64,000 bases of DNA from Kroppenstedtia eburnea. Lineage in GTDB: Bacteria; Bacillota; Bacilli; Thermoactinomycetales; DSM-45169. The notes beneath the pieces were generated by a model. That model made no database searches. It was not told the DNA's origin and worked only from the letters and a program-made list of their open reading frames with translations. The DNA is taken from positions 744,001-808,000 of the forward strand of contig NZ_CP048103.1 of assembly GCF_013282215.1 (NCBI RefSeq), written 5' to 3'. Each line of letters starts with the position of its first letter. Position 1 is the stretch's first letter. Positions 35,219 through 43,768 of this stretch are shown piece after piece. The translations under genes and the position numbers were made by a program.

Positions 35219-35425
35219 TCACATCGTCGGATGAAACCAAATTATTTGTGCTGTACGTACATAGAATGGTGTCCCGCCCATCATGATGACGATATGATCA
35301 GGCATGACCTCTCGTAATACACCTCGTACAGAGCCGTGGGTCGTTTGAACAGCAAGGGATTGATTGTGAAGTCCCATTAAAGCTTGATAAACATACGGAT
35401 CACTAAGTTTCCATTTTTCACTCAT
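35219..35425 (-). CDS. DUF2642 family small protein
   Basis: A 68-residue protein, VYQALMGLHNQSLAVQTTHG then SVRGVLREVMPDHIVIMMGGTPFYVRTAQIIWF, the DUF2642 pattern of small Bacillales proteins often linked with spores. ATG 35425 follows AAAGGAG. It lies 68 bases upstream of the catalase on the same strand and may be cotranscribed. Exact role unknown. Confidence 0.75.
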   Translation of the reverse strand: MSEKWKLSDPYVYQALMGLHNQSLAVQTTHGSVRGVLREVMPDHIVIMMGGTPFYVRTAQIIWFHPTM

Positions 35426-35913
35426 TTTCAACACACTCCTTTCATGAATCCCATAGCAGTATATGCAAGGAAGTAAAAATGTGCATTTTGTCCAATTGGA
35501 ATGTTGGTTTTCGGATTTATTCAGACATCCATTCTTTCATTAGAAAAATAAACCCAGATTCTGAATCCAAAATAAAAACACCTATGAAATAGTGTCAGGG
35601 CGTCTCAATCTTAATCCTTGTTTAACTTTTAAACACGGGGTCCTACCAACAAAAAGCGCAAAACATACGCTAGGCAAAATTTAACATGACGAAACTGTTG
35701 AGTGACAATAAAGTTCTTTCCTTACCAATAAAGTTGTTTACTAATCGGTTTGTTTTATTACAATAAAGTCGTTTGCTTTTACCATAAGGTTGATAAATCA
35801 ACTGTTTGAACGCATAAAAGTAAACGAGCCTTTTGCAGATTTCAAACCCCTTGAGCAGCAAGGCTCCTCAGGCATAGAAAAAGGACTTCACCCCATCATG
35901 GAGAAGTTTTCAA
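35426..35913. other. AT-rich intergenic region, promoter side of DUF2642 and of an IS
   Basis: About 490 bases without a supported gene; no clear promoter is identifiable. The last part (from about 35850, beginning CCCCTTGAGCAGCAAGG) probably already belongs to the left end of the following insertion sequence, but its terminal repeat could not be matched on the right side. Confidence 0.35.
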
Positions 35914-37149
35914 GTGACCAAACCGAAAACCCATGAGGAGGGAAGTCACTTGTATCTTCTCCAAGGAACGCTATTTTCCTTTGAAGAATGGCTAAAAATT
36001 GAGTCCAAAGATCGGTTGCCCTTGTTTTTTGAAACGCTCGATCTTCGACCCTATGTGAAGGAAATGAAAAAATCTTCCCCCCAAGGAGCTCGCGGATATT
36101 CCCGGGAGGCGATTCTCCGTGCTTTTTTAGCCGCTCCTATGGAAGAAATTTCGACTTTGACCCGCCTTCATCAACGGTTGCAGACGGATCTTCGATTTCG
36201 CTACCAATGCGGTTTTCGCCTCGATCAAGGGATTCCTTCTATCTCCACCCTGAGCCGGGTCTTTCAACAAATCACGGCTCGGGGATTAGCCGAAAAGCTG
36301 TTTGCCGACTTGGTTGAGGAGTGCCGGGAGGAAGGGATCCTCGACGGAAAACACGTCGCCATCGACAGTACGGCAGTGGACGCCTACGAAAAGAAAAAGC
36401 CCAAATCCAACCTGTCCAAGAAAAACGCCACATGGGGCTCGAAATTCGACTCCCATGGGAACAAGATCACGTGGTTTGGCTACAAAGTCCATCTTGCGGT
36501 GGATACGAAAAGTGAACTCCCGATCGCCTTGGAAGTGACACCAGCCCATGTGAACGATGGGGATCTCGGGCCGGCTTTAATGGAAAAAGCGGCCCGTTCC
36601 GTTCCCGATACGTTTCGTTATGTCATGATGGACGGAGGCTACGACCAAGTGAAAAATTACGAAACGGCTTATGATCTGGGAGCCCAAGCCATCATTCCCC
36701 TCAATCTCCGCAATGAAAAAGAACCACCTGCAGGGTTTTCATCCGATGGGACGCCTCGTTGCTCCATGGGCTTTGAGATGGTCTACTGGGGGAGAGATCA
36801 ACACCGCTTAAAGTTCCGTTGCCCCCATGCGGCAGGCAAGGTGGACTGTCCCCATGGTACGGCATGGTGCTCGAGCTCCAACTACGGGATGGTACAGAAA
36901 GTGGACATTCGTGACAATTTACGGCGTTTTTCCCTTCCGCATCGGGGATCGCGCAACTGGAAAAAGCTTTACGATGAACGGACGAGCGTGGAACGATGTA
37001 ACGGTCGATTAAAAGAAAACCTCACGACGAACGATCTTCATGTTTGCGGGATTTCGAAGGGAACCACCCACGTGTACCTGAATGCCATCGTTTTATTAGC
37101 GACCGCGCTGGCTGTTAAGAAAACCCAGGCTTCCAAAGAAGTAGCTTAA
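35914..37149 (+). CDS. DDE transposase, IS1182/IS5-like
   Basis: A 411-residue transposase with the N-terminal DUF772-type domain (REAILRAFLAAPMEEISTLTRLHQRLQTDLRFRYQCGF), the catalytic D in HVAIDSTAVDAYEK, the second D in YVMMDGGYD and the E in YDERTSVERCNGRLKENL. GTG start at 35914. It appears intact; the ends of the element were not found. It lies inside the island between DUF2642 and the dehydrogenase. Confidence 0.85.
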   Translation: MTKPKTHEEGSHLYLLQGTLFSFEEWLKIESKDRLPLFFETLDLRPYVKEMKKSSPQGARGYSREAILRAFLAAPMEEISTLTRLHQRLQTDLRFRYQCGFRLDQGIPSISTLSRVFQQITARGLAEKLFADLVEECREEGILDGKHVAIDSTAVDAYEKKKPKSNLSKKNATWGSKFDSHGNKITWFGYKVHLAVDTKSELPIALEVTPAHVNDGDLGPALMEKAARSVPDTFRYVMMDGGYDQVKNYETAYDLGAQAIIPLNLRNEKEPPAGFSSDGTPRCSMGFEMVYWGRDQHRLKFRCPHAAGKVDCPHGTAWCSSSNYGMVQKVDIRDNLRRFSLPHRGSRNWKKLYDERTSVERCNGRLKENLTTNDLHVCGISKGTTHVYLNAIVLLATALAVKKTQASKEVA

Positions 37150-37318
37150 AAAGAGAATCTCCAAAATTCTGCCCGTATGCCCATATCACTTTAGTTTGCG
37201 AAAGTGAAAGACTGGTTTCCCTGAGTGTTATTCTGGTTTATTGAACCAGAAAGCCATTTTGCAAAAGGCTCATTTAAGTGGTTCAGGCGGGTGGCGGGCG
37301 GTTGGGACGGGAATGGGA

Positions 37319-38257
37319 TCAGGAGGACGTCCATTCCCCTCCGTTCACATGAAGTGTTTGACCGGTTACAAAACGGGAATCATCCGAGGCGAGATAAACA
37401 TAAGTAGGGGCAAGTTCAAATGGTTGACCTTGACGCTCCATTGGATTATTGACCAGGGTCACTTCGTCTGCAGAAAAACTGGACGGGATCAGGGGGGTCC
37501 ATACGCGTCCAGGTGCGACGGCGTTTACTCGAATCCCTTGATCGACGAGATTGTTTGCCAATGCACGGGTGAAACCGATGTTCGCCCCTTTTGTCGCGGT
37601 GTAGTCAATCAATTGTTTATTACCGGCATACGTCACAATGGAAGACGTATTGATAATGGAACTGCCGGCTTTTAAGTGCGGAAGGGCTGCCCGGGTGGTG
37701 TAGAAATGAGAGTAAATGTTGACTTTAAAGGTATCATCGAACTGTTCATCAGTAATATCAAGCAAGTTTAATTGCTGAAACTGGATTCCGACATGGTTAC
37801 AGAGAACATGAAGTTGCCCGAAAGTTTGAATGGTTTCTTCCACGATGCGGATACATTGTTGTTTTTCCCTTAAGTCACCGGGCAACAATAAACAGCTTTG
37901 ACCCAGTTCTTCGATTCTCGTTTTGGTCCGATTTGCGTCCTCATGCTCATCTAAATAGGAAATGGCGACATCAGCCCCTTCTTTGGCGAAGGCAATGGCC
38001 ACTGCTGCTCCGATCCCGCTGTCACCACCGGTGATGAGAGCGACCTTCCCCCTCAATTTTCCGCTTCCTTTATAATGGGGATTTTCGATGATAGGCGGGG
38101 GGACCATACATTTTTCTACACCGGGTTGGCGAAGCTGGCGTTGCTCTGGAACCGTGATGGGAACATCTTGGTAACGTGTGATTTTTCCGTAATGGGGATA
38201 CATCGGATACCCTTGCTGCTCAGAGGGTTTCTTCTGATGACGATAATTCTGTGACAT
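37319..38257 (-). CDS. short-chain dehydrogenase/reductase (YhdF/YhxC-like)
   Basis: A 312-residue classical SDR with an N-terminal extension of about 65 residues common to the YhxC/YhdF group. Cofactor motif [12 protein letters not shown] in place of the usual NNAG/NAG, catalytic YTATK (YxxxK). Substrate unknown; relatives are general-stress or spore-associated in Bacilli. ATG 38257 follows AGAGGAGG with 6 bases spacing. It is in the AT-richer island and belongs to its cargo. Confidence 0.87.
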   Translation of the reverse strand: MSQNYRHQKKPSEQQGYPMYPHYGKITRYQDVPITVPEQRQLRQPGVEKCMVPPPIIENPHYKGSGKLRGKVALITGGDSGIGAAVAIAFAKEGADVAISYLDEHEDANRTKTRIEELGQSCLLLPGDLREKQQCIRIVEETIQTFGQLHVLCNHVGIQFQQLNLLDITDEQFDDTFKVNIYSHFYTTRAALPHLKAGSSIINTSSIVTYAGNKQLIDYTATKGANIGFTRALANNLVDQGIRVNAVAPGRVWTPLIPSSFSADEVTLVNNPMERQGQPFELAPTYVYLASDDSRFVTGQTLHVNGGEWTSS

Positions 38258-38415
38258 GGACAACCTCCTCTCAGAGGCATCAATTTTGAGTTACTTTATG
38301 TCACAGGGCCTTTGCCGTGCATGGTCTAAATGAATTTTCCAACCCGAGTACGGGCTCATTTCTCCTGATATGGAATAGGATGATGTAAATAAATACACCA
38401 AGGAGGTTGCCCGTT

Positions 38416-38589
38416 TTGCAATACTGTCCATTCGATCCTCGAGTAACTTTGTTGTTGATCCATCACTCCGATGAAAAGGTACCGTTGTTATATGATGAAA
38501 ATCCTTATACATGGTCCATGCCCAAAATCGGTCAGAGACCGCCCTATTACTTTAACCCACGATATGAACCGTATTATCCGGTTATATAG
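38416..38589 (+). CDS. small Tyr/Pro-rich protein, possibly spore-associated
   Basis: A 57-residue protein, QYCPFDPRVTLLLIHHSDEK..PPYYFNPRYEPYYPVI. TTG 38416 lies 9 bases after AAGGAGG (a TTG at 38407 is adjacent to that site). The composition recalls small coat proteins, but no family is recognised. It is divergent from the dehydrogenase and followed by a terminator, which supports a real gene. Confidence 0.5.
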   Translation: MQYCPFDPRVTLLLIHHSDEKVPLLYDENPYTWSMPKIGQRPPYYFNPRYEPYYPVI

Positions 38590-38621
38590 AGGCTGTGAAA
38601 ACCGAGACGAAACACCGAAGA

Positions 38622-38658
38622 GAAAAAGGCCGATCCTTTAAGCGGGATCAGCCTTTTT
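38622..38658 (+). terminator. terminator of the small gene at 38416
   Basis: AAAAAGGC-GATCC pairs with GGATC-GCCTTTTT; A tract on one side, T tract on the other, so it may be bidirectional. Confidence 0.8.
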
Positions 38659-38826
38659 GTATTTTCGATGGGAGGAACCTATCCCCGCCCACACACAAGG
38701 ATAGAATAGGCTTGTCCTCAGGGTTCTCATCATCACTTCTTGATACAAAATGGTCATTAAAATATGAAATTGTCTTAGTTAAGAAAAACTGGGCAAATTC
38801 AAGTTGATAAATAAAGGACCAGCAGT

Positions 38827-38963
38827 GATCCCCGGCTGGCTGTCTAGGCAGCATCGGGGATCTTAAAATTAACGGTTGCCTTTTTGTTTGGGCTTTGAGT
38901 ATTCCTTTCTAAATTCCGCCATCTTTTTTTTATGTTTTCTTCTAATTTGATCCAATTCCCGTT
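38827..38963 (-). pseudogene. 3' end of a small gene cut by IS256 copy B
   Basis: Read on the minus strand the frame after the IS end is NGNWIKLEENIKKRWRNLER and ends IPDAA at 38844. GATCCCCG (38827-38834) and CGGGGATC (38855-38862) form a stem at the stop codon. The highly basic helical remnant is not recognised. It marks the inner junction of IS256 copy B. Confidence 0.35.
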
Positions 38964-40374
38964 GGGATTGTCCCACTCGTCGTAGATTTTCGTGACGGCC
39001 TTTTTCGCTGTTTTACGCGGTGATGGGCTTATTTTCCTTTGGTTCGCTGTCAATGTGTTGTTCCAGTGCCTGTTTTAACAGAGGAAGTTGACGGTACCCC
39101 TTGATCCTCCGAAAACGGGTCTCCGCTTCCAATAAACCGGCGGCAGACCAGCGTAGCACCTGTTGACCGTTACGCCAGCGCTTCACATTCCGGGATACGT
39201 CCCGCACGGTCTTAAAAGCGGATTCAATCGCGTTGGTTGATCTCAGGGTTGTTTGCAGAAGCTCGGACAAACCCAGACGGATGACAGTCAACGTCTCTTC
39301 CATGCCTTCCCGAAGGCTGGCCGCGGCCCCCGGATGCACCTCATCCAACTGGTTGGCCAGCCGCTTTAAAGCGCGATGGGCTTTGTCTGCATCCGGCTGT
39401 CTCCACGCTTCCTTGATCTTTCGTTCCACCCAGCCCCGTTCCCGCTCTGGAAGGTGATCCAGAACGTTTCGTAGCTTATGGACTTGACATCGTTGAACGA
39501 CCGCCTGCTTTCCGAGTACATCACGGATGGCGGAACGGAGAGCCTTGCTCCCGTCAATGATGACCAGGATCCCACGGTCTGTTGAAAGTCCGCGATCCAC
39601 CAAATCCATAAGAAGAGACTTGCAAACTGGGGCGTTCTCGGTCGCTCCTTCCCAAAGGCCCAGGATGTGCTTCTTTCCTTCCTCATCGACCCCCAGAGCC
39701 ACGACCACGGTGTGATCCGCCATGACAACGCCATCGATCATCAAAGCGGGATACCGTCGGTCATCCAGACGACGTCCCAGGAGCTCGGCCAGCTTTTTCC
39801 CGGTTCCTTCCACAAAGCGACGGCTGATCGTACTTTTGCTGGTGGAACTTGCTTTCCCATCCACACCTGTCGGCTCCAGGCCCTGTTCATAGTTTCGTGT
39901 GGACAATCCGTGGATCATACGTTCCAGCGCAGCATCGGTCAGCAGAGAAGGATCTTGAAACACTTGATACACTTCCAAGTGAAGTTCCTCTCCCTCCACA
40001 GAACGAACCCGGGGCTTTTCCACCCGAACTTTTCGTCCTCCCAAAACAACAGACCCTTGTTCCACCCCGTGCCGAACCGCTTTTCGATTCGGGTTGTGTT
40101 TTCCCTTGGGCCCCGCCAGCTGGGTGACCTCCTCTTGCATCATGGCTTGGAACACCTGGAGCCCAGTTTGTACAGCCAATGCCAGCAATCCCTCTTTCGC
40201 CGATTCCATGATCTGCGTCAGCGAAAGCTGAATCGTATCGTTCTGGAACTTTCCTTCTCTTTCGTGTAAGCTTTTCATAGTGGCGGTTTCTCCTTCTTGG
40301 TTTGTCCACCACCGTTATACCAAACGGTTTAGGAGACCGCCACTTTCAATTTCCACGATTTTTGGGACATAGCC
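38964..40374 (-). mobile_element. IS256-family element, copy B (inverted)
   Basis: Same ends as copy A, in opposite orientation. One base shorter than copy A because its transposase is intact. The left end abuts IS630 sequence at 40375. Confidence 0.87.
39013..40278 (-). CDS. IS256-family transposase (mutator type)
   Basis: A 421-residue transposase. Hallmarks: FQAMMQEEVTQLAGPKGKHNPNRKAVRHG near the N-terminus, DRRYPALMIDGVVMADHTVV with the first catalytic D, VIIDGSKALRSAIRDV with the second, QRCQVHKLRNVLDHLP and the final E in STNAIESAFKTVRDVSRNVKRWRNG. AAGGAGA upstream. It could mobilise both copies. Confidence 0.93.
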   Translation of the reverse strand: MKSLHEREGKFQNDTIQLSLTQIMESAKEGLLALAVQTGLQVFQAMMQEEVTQLAGPKGKHNPNRKAVRHGVEQGSVVLGGRKVRVEKPRVRSVEGEELHLEVYQVFQDPSLLTDAALERMIHGLSTRNYEQGLEPTGVDGKASSTSKSTISRRFVEGTGKKLAELLGRRLDDRRYPALMIDGVVMADHTVVVALGVDEEGKKHILGLWEGATENAPVCKSLLMDLVDRGLSTDRGILVIIDGSKALRSAIRDVLGKQAVVQRCQVHKLRNVLDHLPERERGWVERKIKEAWRQPDADKAHRALKRLANQLDEVHPGAAASLREGMEETLTVIRLGLSELLQTTLRSTNAIESAFKTVRDVSRNVKRWRNGQQVLRWSAAGLLEAETRFRRIKGYRQLPLLKQALEQHIDSEPKENKPITA

Positions 40375-40876
40375 GTATGTACTCCTGAATCGCCTTCATC
40401 AACTCATCATGAGAGGAATAGTTACTTCCTTCAAGGACAAATTTCCGAAGCGGACCGAAATGGCATTCAATGCGGTTGAGCCAAGAAGCGTATGTTGGTG
40501 TGTAGACCAACTTCACATGGTTCTTTTCGGCCCATGCTTTCACTTTTTTATGGTGGTGGGGAGAAAAGTTATCCAAGATAATATACAGGCGTTCGCTCCG
40601 GTGAAAACGGCGACGCAACACCTGAAGAAAGCCCAAAAAATCTTGGTGACGCTTGGTTTTCTTGTTGTGGGCGTACAGTTTGTCCGTCTTGAGATCCAAA
40701 GCTGCAAACAAGTGACGTACTCCATGCTTTCGTGTATAAGTGGCTGGCAAGCGATCCGCTTTTTTCTGCGGAAACCAGCCCTTTCCCGCATAGGGCCGGA
40801 TCGACAGCGGTCCAAACTCGTCCACGCAAATTACCCGTCCATCTTTCGGCGGGGTTTTGTAGAGCTGTTTGATTCG
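40346..40876 (-). CDS. IS630 transposase, catalytic part (orfB)
   Basis: Frame entered after an A8 slip: RIKQLYKTPPKDGRVICVDE is the first DDE motif, then RLYIILDNFSPHHHKKV (second D), VYTPTYASWLNRIECHFG (E), the IS630 DDE_3 pattern. It ends CPKNRGN because the last about 20-30 codons are replaced by IS256 sequence beyond 40374. Probably inactive or weakened. Confidence 0.8.
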   Translation of the reverse strand, partial: RIKQLYKTPPKDGRVICVDEFGPLSIRPYAGKGWFPQKKADRLPATYTRKHGVRHLFAALDLKTDKLYAHNKKTKRHQDFLGFLQVLRRRFHRSERLYIILDNFSPHHHKKVKAWAEKNHVKLVYTPTYASWLNRIECHFGPLRKFVLEGSNYSSHDELMKAIQEYIRLCPKNRGN

Positions 40877-41465
40877 TTTTTTTTCGTGTGAAACCCAGGA
40901 TCATTGGACTCCTTCCACGTTTTTGTGTGCTGGTAAGTGATGTTCGCTTCCTCTAATATGCATCGGATCGTTTCGATGCTAATCGATCGGACGATACCCT
41001 TCTTCTCCGCCGCTTCTTTTAGCTTAGTCAAGGACCAATGGGTGAAAGGCATTCCCAAAACTTTGGGAGGAATCTGTGCCAACTCGATGATGTCTGCCCG
41101 CTGTTCAGGGGTAAACGTACGTGGACGACCGCCGTTGTACCGAGGCTGAATCGCGTCCATTCCTTCTTTGTTGAAACGGTGGATGAATTTTCGAATATGC
41201 TCTCGGGATAGTTGGTAAAGTTCGGCGATCTCCGGTACTTTCATTTTTTGAGCAGATGCCAAAATAACCAATGCACGCCGTACTTTGACCCCATCCGTGT
41301 TTTTTCGCGCGATTTTTTTGAGGCGGTTGCCTTCTTCATTGGTTAATTCCCGTACATAAAGGGTCATTTCTTTCACCTGCTGTTTCCGTGGTAGATTCTC
41401 TACCTTCCAGAAAACCAAGTGTAAATCCTTCCTCCATTACCAAACTAAATTTCCGGATGGGGCAC
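40375..41465 (-). mobile_element. IS630-family element, copy B, 3' end cut by IS256
   Basis: The outer end is GGGGCAC (41459-41465) followed by TA as in copy A. The other end is missing: coding sequence runs straight into the IS256 left end. The element holds two overlapping frames. Confidence 0.82.
40831..41367 (-). CDS. IS630 transposase, DNA-binding part (orfA)
   Basis: A 178-residue N-terminal part with two helix-turn-helix regions (VPEIAELYQLSREHIRKFIHRFNKEG, and FTHWSLTKLKEAAEKKGIVRSIS). ATG 41367 follows AGGTGAAAG; the open frame extends to 41418. The frame ends 16 codons after a run of eight A (T at 40877-40884); a -1 shift there joins it to the catalytic part. Confidence 0.8.
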   Translation of the reverse strand: MTLYVRELTNEEGNRLKKIARKNTDGVKVRRALVILASAQKMKVPEIAELYQLSREHIRKFIHRFNKEGMDAIQPRYNGGRPRTFTPEQRADIIELAQIPPKVLGMPFTHWSLTKLKEAAEKKGIVRSISIETIRCILEEANITYQHTKTWKESNDPGFHTKKNESNSSTKPRRKMDG

Positions 41466-41469
41466 TAGC

Positions 41470-41577
41470 TATATATTCAACATTGAGTTCCCCGGTTATA
41501 TAGAAAGTATTCGTGAGTTATTAACAGTTTCGATGGGCTTTTTTGTTATTTTTATTGTTATGAAAAACAAAGAATAA
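41470..41577 (+). pseudogene. 3' fragment of a membrane protein gene cut by IS630
   Basis: The open frame after the IS end reads YIFNIEFPGYIESIRELL then TVSMGFFVIFIVMKNKE and stops at 41577. It looks like the end of a small AT-rich immunity-type gene and could be the other half of the gene truncated at 29173, but the frames cannot be joined with certainty. Confidence 0.4.
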
Positions 41578-41633
41578 AATCTATTTCAAAAGTACCTCAA
41601 TGCATATTTTAAAAAATTTCTTTTTCAATTCTA

Positions 41634-42455
41634 ATGAAACGGATACTGGGTCGACGGCATGCACAAGACAATGACCACGTGCAGTGGCGAAGCCAGCTCC
41701 AAATCCATTATGATGAGAACAATGACGTCACCTACGAGACCGAACCGAACAACCAGATCGTCGCCACCTACACCTACCGGGCCAACAACGATCCGGTCAG
41801 CATGACCCGGGGCGGGAAGACGTACTATTACCAGACCACTACCGCCGGGGATGTAACCGCCCTCACCGACTCCACCGGAGCAGTTGTGGCATCGTAGTAC
41901 GATGCCTTTGGGAATCTGCTGAAAGAAACAGGGACGGTGGAGAATCCGTATCGGTATGCGGGGTACCGGTATGATGAGGTCACGGGGCTGTACTATCTGC
42001 AGAGCCGTTACTACAACCCGGAGACGGGGCGGTTTTTGACGAGGGATTCCTTTGAGGGGTTTGAGAATGAGCCACTGAGTTTGAATAAGTATATCTACAC
42101 AAAAAATGATCCAGTTAGCAATGTAGATCCAAATGGAAAAGCCGGAATAAGGAACAGGTACGCAGCAGTCATTATTGACTTAGCAATTGCTGCTTGGGGT
42201 GGTTGGCAGGCTTATTTGGCAAGAAAAGCGTACAAACGGCTTATAAAAAAGAGTTTTTATCGCCTTACAAGAACAATTGCCCGTAGATTTCAAAGGAAAA
42301 ACTTTTCACGTGTCAGAATAGTTATGGGAGCTTTCCTCAACACTGCGTTAGCATTAGCAGGCAACAGTGTAGGTCAAATAATGGTGAAAGTAATTGACAG
42401 ATATGTAGACCCTCGTTTGGGATACAAGAAGAACAATGGAAGAATTTTTGGCTGA
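41634..42455 (+). pseudogene. orphan RHS core with toxin tail CT5, interrupted by a stop
   Basis: The same frame runs from 41634 to 42455 except for TAG at 41895-41897, where a three-base loss turned TCG-TAT-GAG into TCG-TAG. A second small change lies near 41840 (TTTAGD for NYRGD). After RFLTRDSFEGFENEPLSLNKY comes a unique tail of about 110 residues, basic with hydrophobic helices (YAAVIIDLAIAAWGGWQAYL, RTIARRFQRKNFSRV). The module begins abruptly in the RHS core and has no expression signals. Confidence 0.75.
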
Positions 42456-42547
42456 TTTGTAGTAGTATAGTAATGCTTGCTGTAATTTTACCCCCTAACT
42501 AAATTTGAAAACTATTAGAAGCGTTGTGATTTAGTGCGCTCCAAGAC

Positions 42548-42628
42548 GGTCGGGATTGGGTTTCACATTCCGGTGCCAAAGTTCTAAAAGAGCCAAAGAC
42601 GCTCCGTGTGAAACCCACCCCTCCCTCT
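42548..42628. repeat. dispersed palindromic repeat, copy 3
   Basis: GGGTTTCACA (42558-42567) pairs with TGTGAAACCC (42607-42616). The loop carries AGAGCCAAAG. It aligns with the reverse complement of 11825-11910. Nothing else is seen in the gap 42456-42730. Confidence 0.65.
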
Positions 42629-42730
42629 GATGGACTTTTTCACAACGCTTTTTGAATGATATTCAATTAAGTTAGGGGGGGAGGTTTGAAGAATATTATT
42701 CATGAGAAAAAAGTAAATGAAAAAATCCCA

Positions 42731-42805
42731 GCCTGTTGATTAGCCATATTTTGGTTGGGGAGATCGTGTTCTACCATGTTCCGGTTGCCATCCAGCAAGA
42801 AAGTA
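42731..42805. repeat. dispersed repeat, copy B
   Basis: GCCTGTTGATTAGCCATATT, GATCGTGTTCTACCA and CCATCCAGCAAG match copy A at 4153-4246 in the same order. Downstream, GGGAGGGGC (near 42835) and GCCCCTCCC (near 42888) form another long stem, perhaps part of the same element. Confidence 0.55.
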
Positions 42806-43003
42806 ATGACTGTCCGCTCCGAATCTTTTGGATGGGAGGGGCAAAGCCTTAGAAGATATCACAAGGTAGAATGTTTCCCCTAAACGCCCCTCCCTCCAGA
42901 TTTCCGCTCGGTAGGATGGTAAAGGTCGCTTTGGCAGTGCACGACTCCCTTTTCAACACTCATTTTATTGTTAATAGACAGCCTTGAAAAAAACCAACTA
43001 GAA

Positions 43004-43267
43004 ATGAGTGAACATAGAATGAATTGGAATTTGGTTGTTAAAATAGGGTTTGGTTTAGTAATTATAGCTGCTGTACTGTTATACAGATTGAAAACGTACC
43101 GATTAAAAGAATTAAAGAAAGAAATAAAGGATAAAGGCGGCGAACTAACAGAGGAATTTTGTGAAAAAATGGAAAGAAACAGCGCTCAAGAATTTAAGTA
43201 CTATATGATTCTATTTATAATAACTGCTATATTATTCATTCTATATCACTTCACTATACCGGAGTAA
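43004..43267 (+). CDS. small membrane protein, candidate immunity
   Basis: An 87-residue protein with two hydrophobic segments (WNLVVKIGFGLVIIAAVLLYRL and YYMILFIITAILFILYHF) around a charged helix. The start is uncertain (ATG 43004 or 43019, no good RBS). It is the first gene after the CT5 module, with a terminator after it. Confidence 0.5.
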   Translation: MSEHRMNWNLVVKIGFGLVIIAAVLLYRLKTYRLKELKKEIKDKGGELTEEFCEKMERNSAQEFKYYMILFIITAILFILYHFTIPE

Positions 43268-43290
43268 TATGAGATAATGCTCAAACCTTT

Positions 43291-43312
43291 GGAGCCTAAG
43301 AAGGCTCCTTTT
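43291..43312 (+). terminator. terminator after the small membrane protein gene
   Basis: GGAGCC/GGCTCC with a six-base loop, followed by TTTT. Confidence 0.75.
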
Positions 43313-43401
43313 AATATATGAAGAGCATCAAAGATGTTATCAGAATGTACATTTGTTGTGCTTTATGATACGCGGCAGAGCACTTCACTCATAATGAAGT
43401 G

Positions 43402-43768
43402 CCGGTATGATGAAGTGACGGGGCTGTATTATCTGCAGAGCCGGTACTACAATCCGGAGATAGGGAGGTTTTTGACGAGAGATTCGTTTGAGGGATTTGA
43501 AGATGAGTAGCTTAGTTTGAACAAGTATGTGTACACGGCAAACAACCCTGTAATGTTTGTTGATCCGGATGGTATGGCGTATAAGTATGTAACAATATCG
43601 ATTGTAAATGGTCACGAAGTGAACAAATGGAGGAATACGGAAGCGGAAATTAAGGAGGCGTTTTATTTTGGGGAAAATCAATTGGAGTGCAGAGAAAGTG
43701 AAATCATCCATGCGGGTAATAGGAGTAATTTTAACTATTATTTTATGCCTTGTTTCATTAGGAACTGA
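43402..43768 (+). pseudogene. short RHS end with toxin tail CT6, nonsense mutation
   Basis: Matches the RHS core end from YRYDEVTGLYYLQSRYYNPE through RFLTRDSFEGFEDE, then TAG at 43508 where other copies have a sense codon, then LNKYVYTANNPVMFVDPDG in the same frame and a new tail (YKYVTISIVNGHEVNKWRNT). The tail frame overlaps the next gene by about 100 bases, so its true end is unclear. A silent, decaying cassette. Confidence 0.65.

Larger units (their letters stand above)
29174..41465. mobile_element. 12.3-kb composite island carrying spore resistance genes
   Basis: Bounded by an IS256 copy in + orientation (29174-30585) and an inverted copy (38964-40374), each fused to a piece of an IS630-family element. 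The interior is visibly AT-richer than the surrounding rhs genes and holds DUF1657, yhcN, spoVAC, spoVAD, spoVAE', a manganese catalase, DUF2642, an IS1182/IS5-like transposase and an SDR gene. No matching target duplication is seen at the outer ends (TTATGAACC versus GTATGTACT), so later rearrangement is likely. Confidence 0.7.

Noticed and set aside
37150-37318. Genes at 37225-37407 and 37241-37675 on the plus strand
   Set aside because: They run opposite the well-supported dehydrogenase and lack RBS; they are chance frames.
29174-41465. Target-site duplication proving transposition of the island as one unit
   Set aside because: Flanks TTATGAACC and GTATGTACT are only partly alike; the IS ends adjoin IS630 pieces, so rearrangement explains them better.
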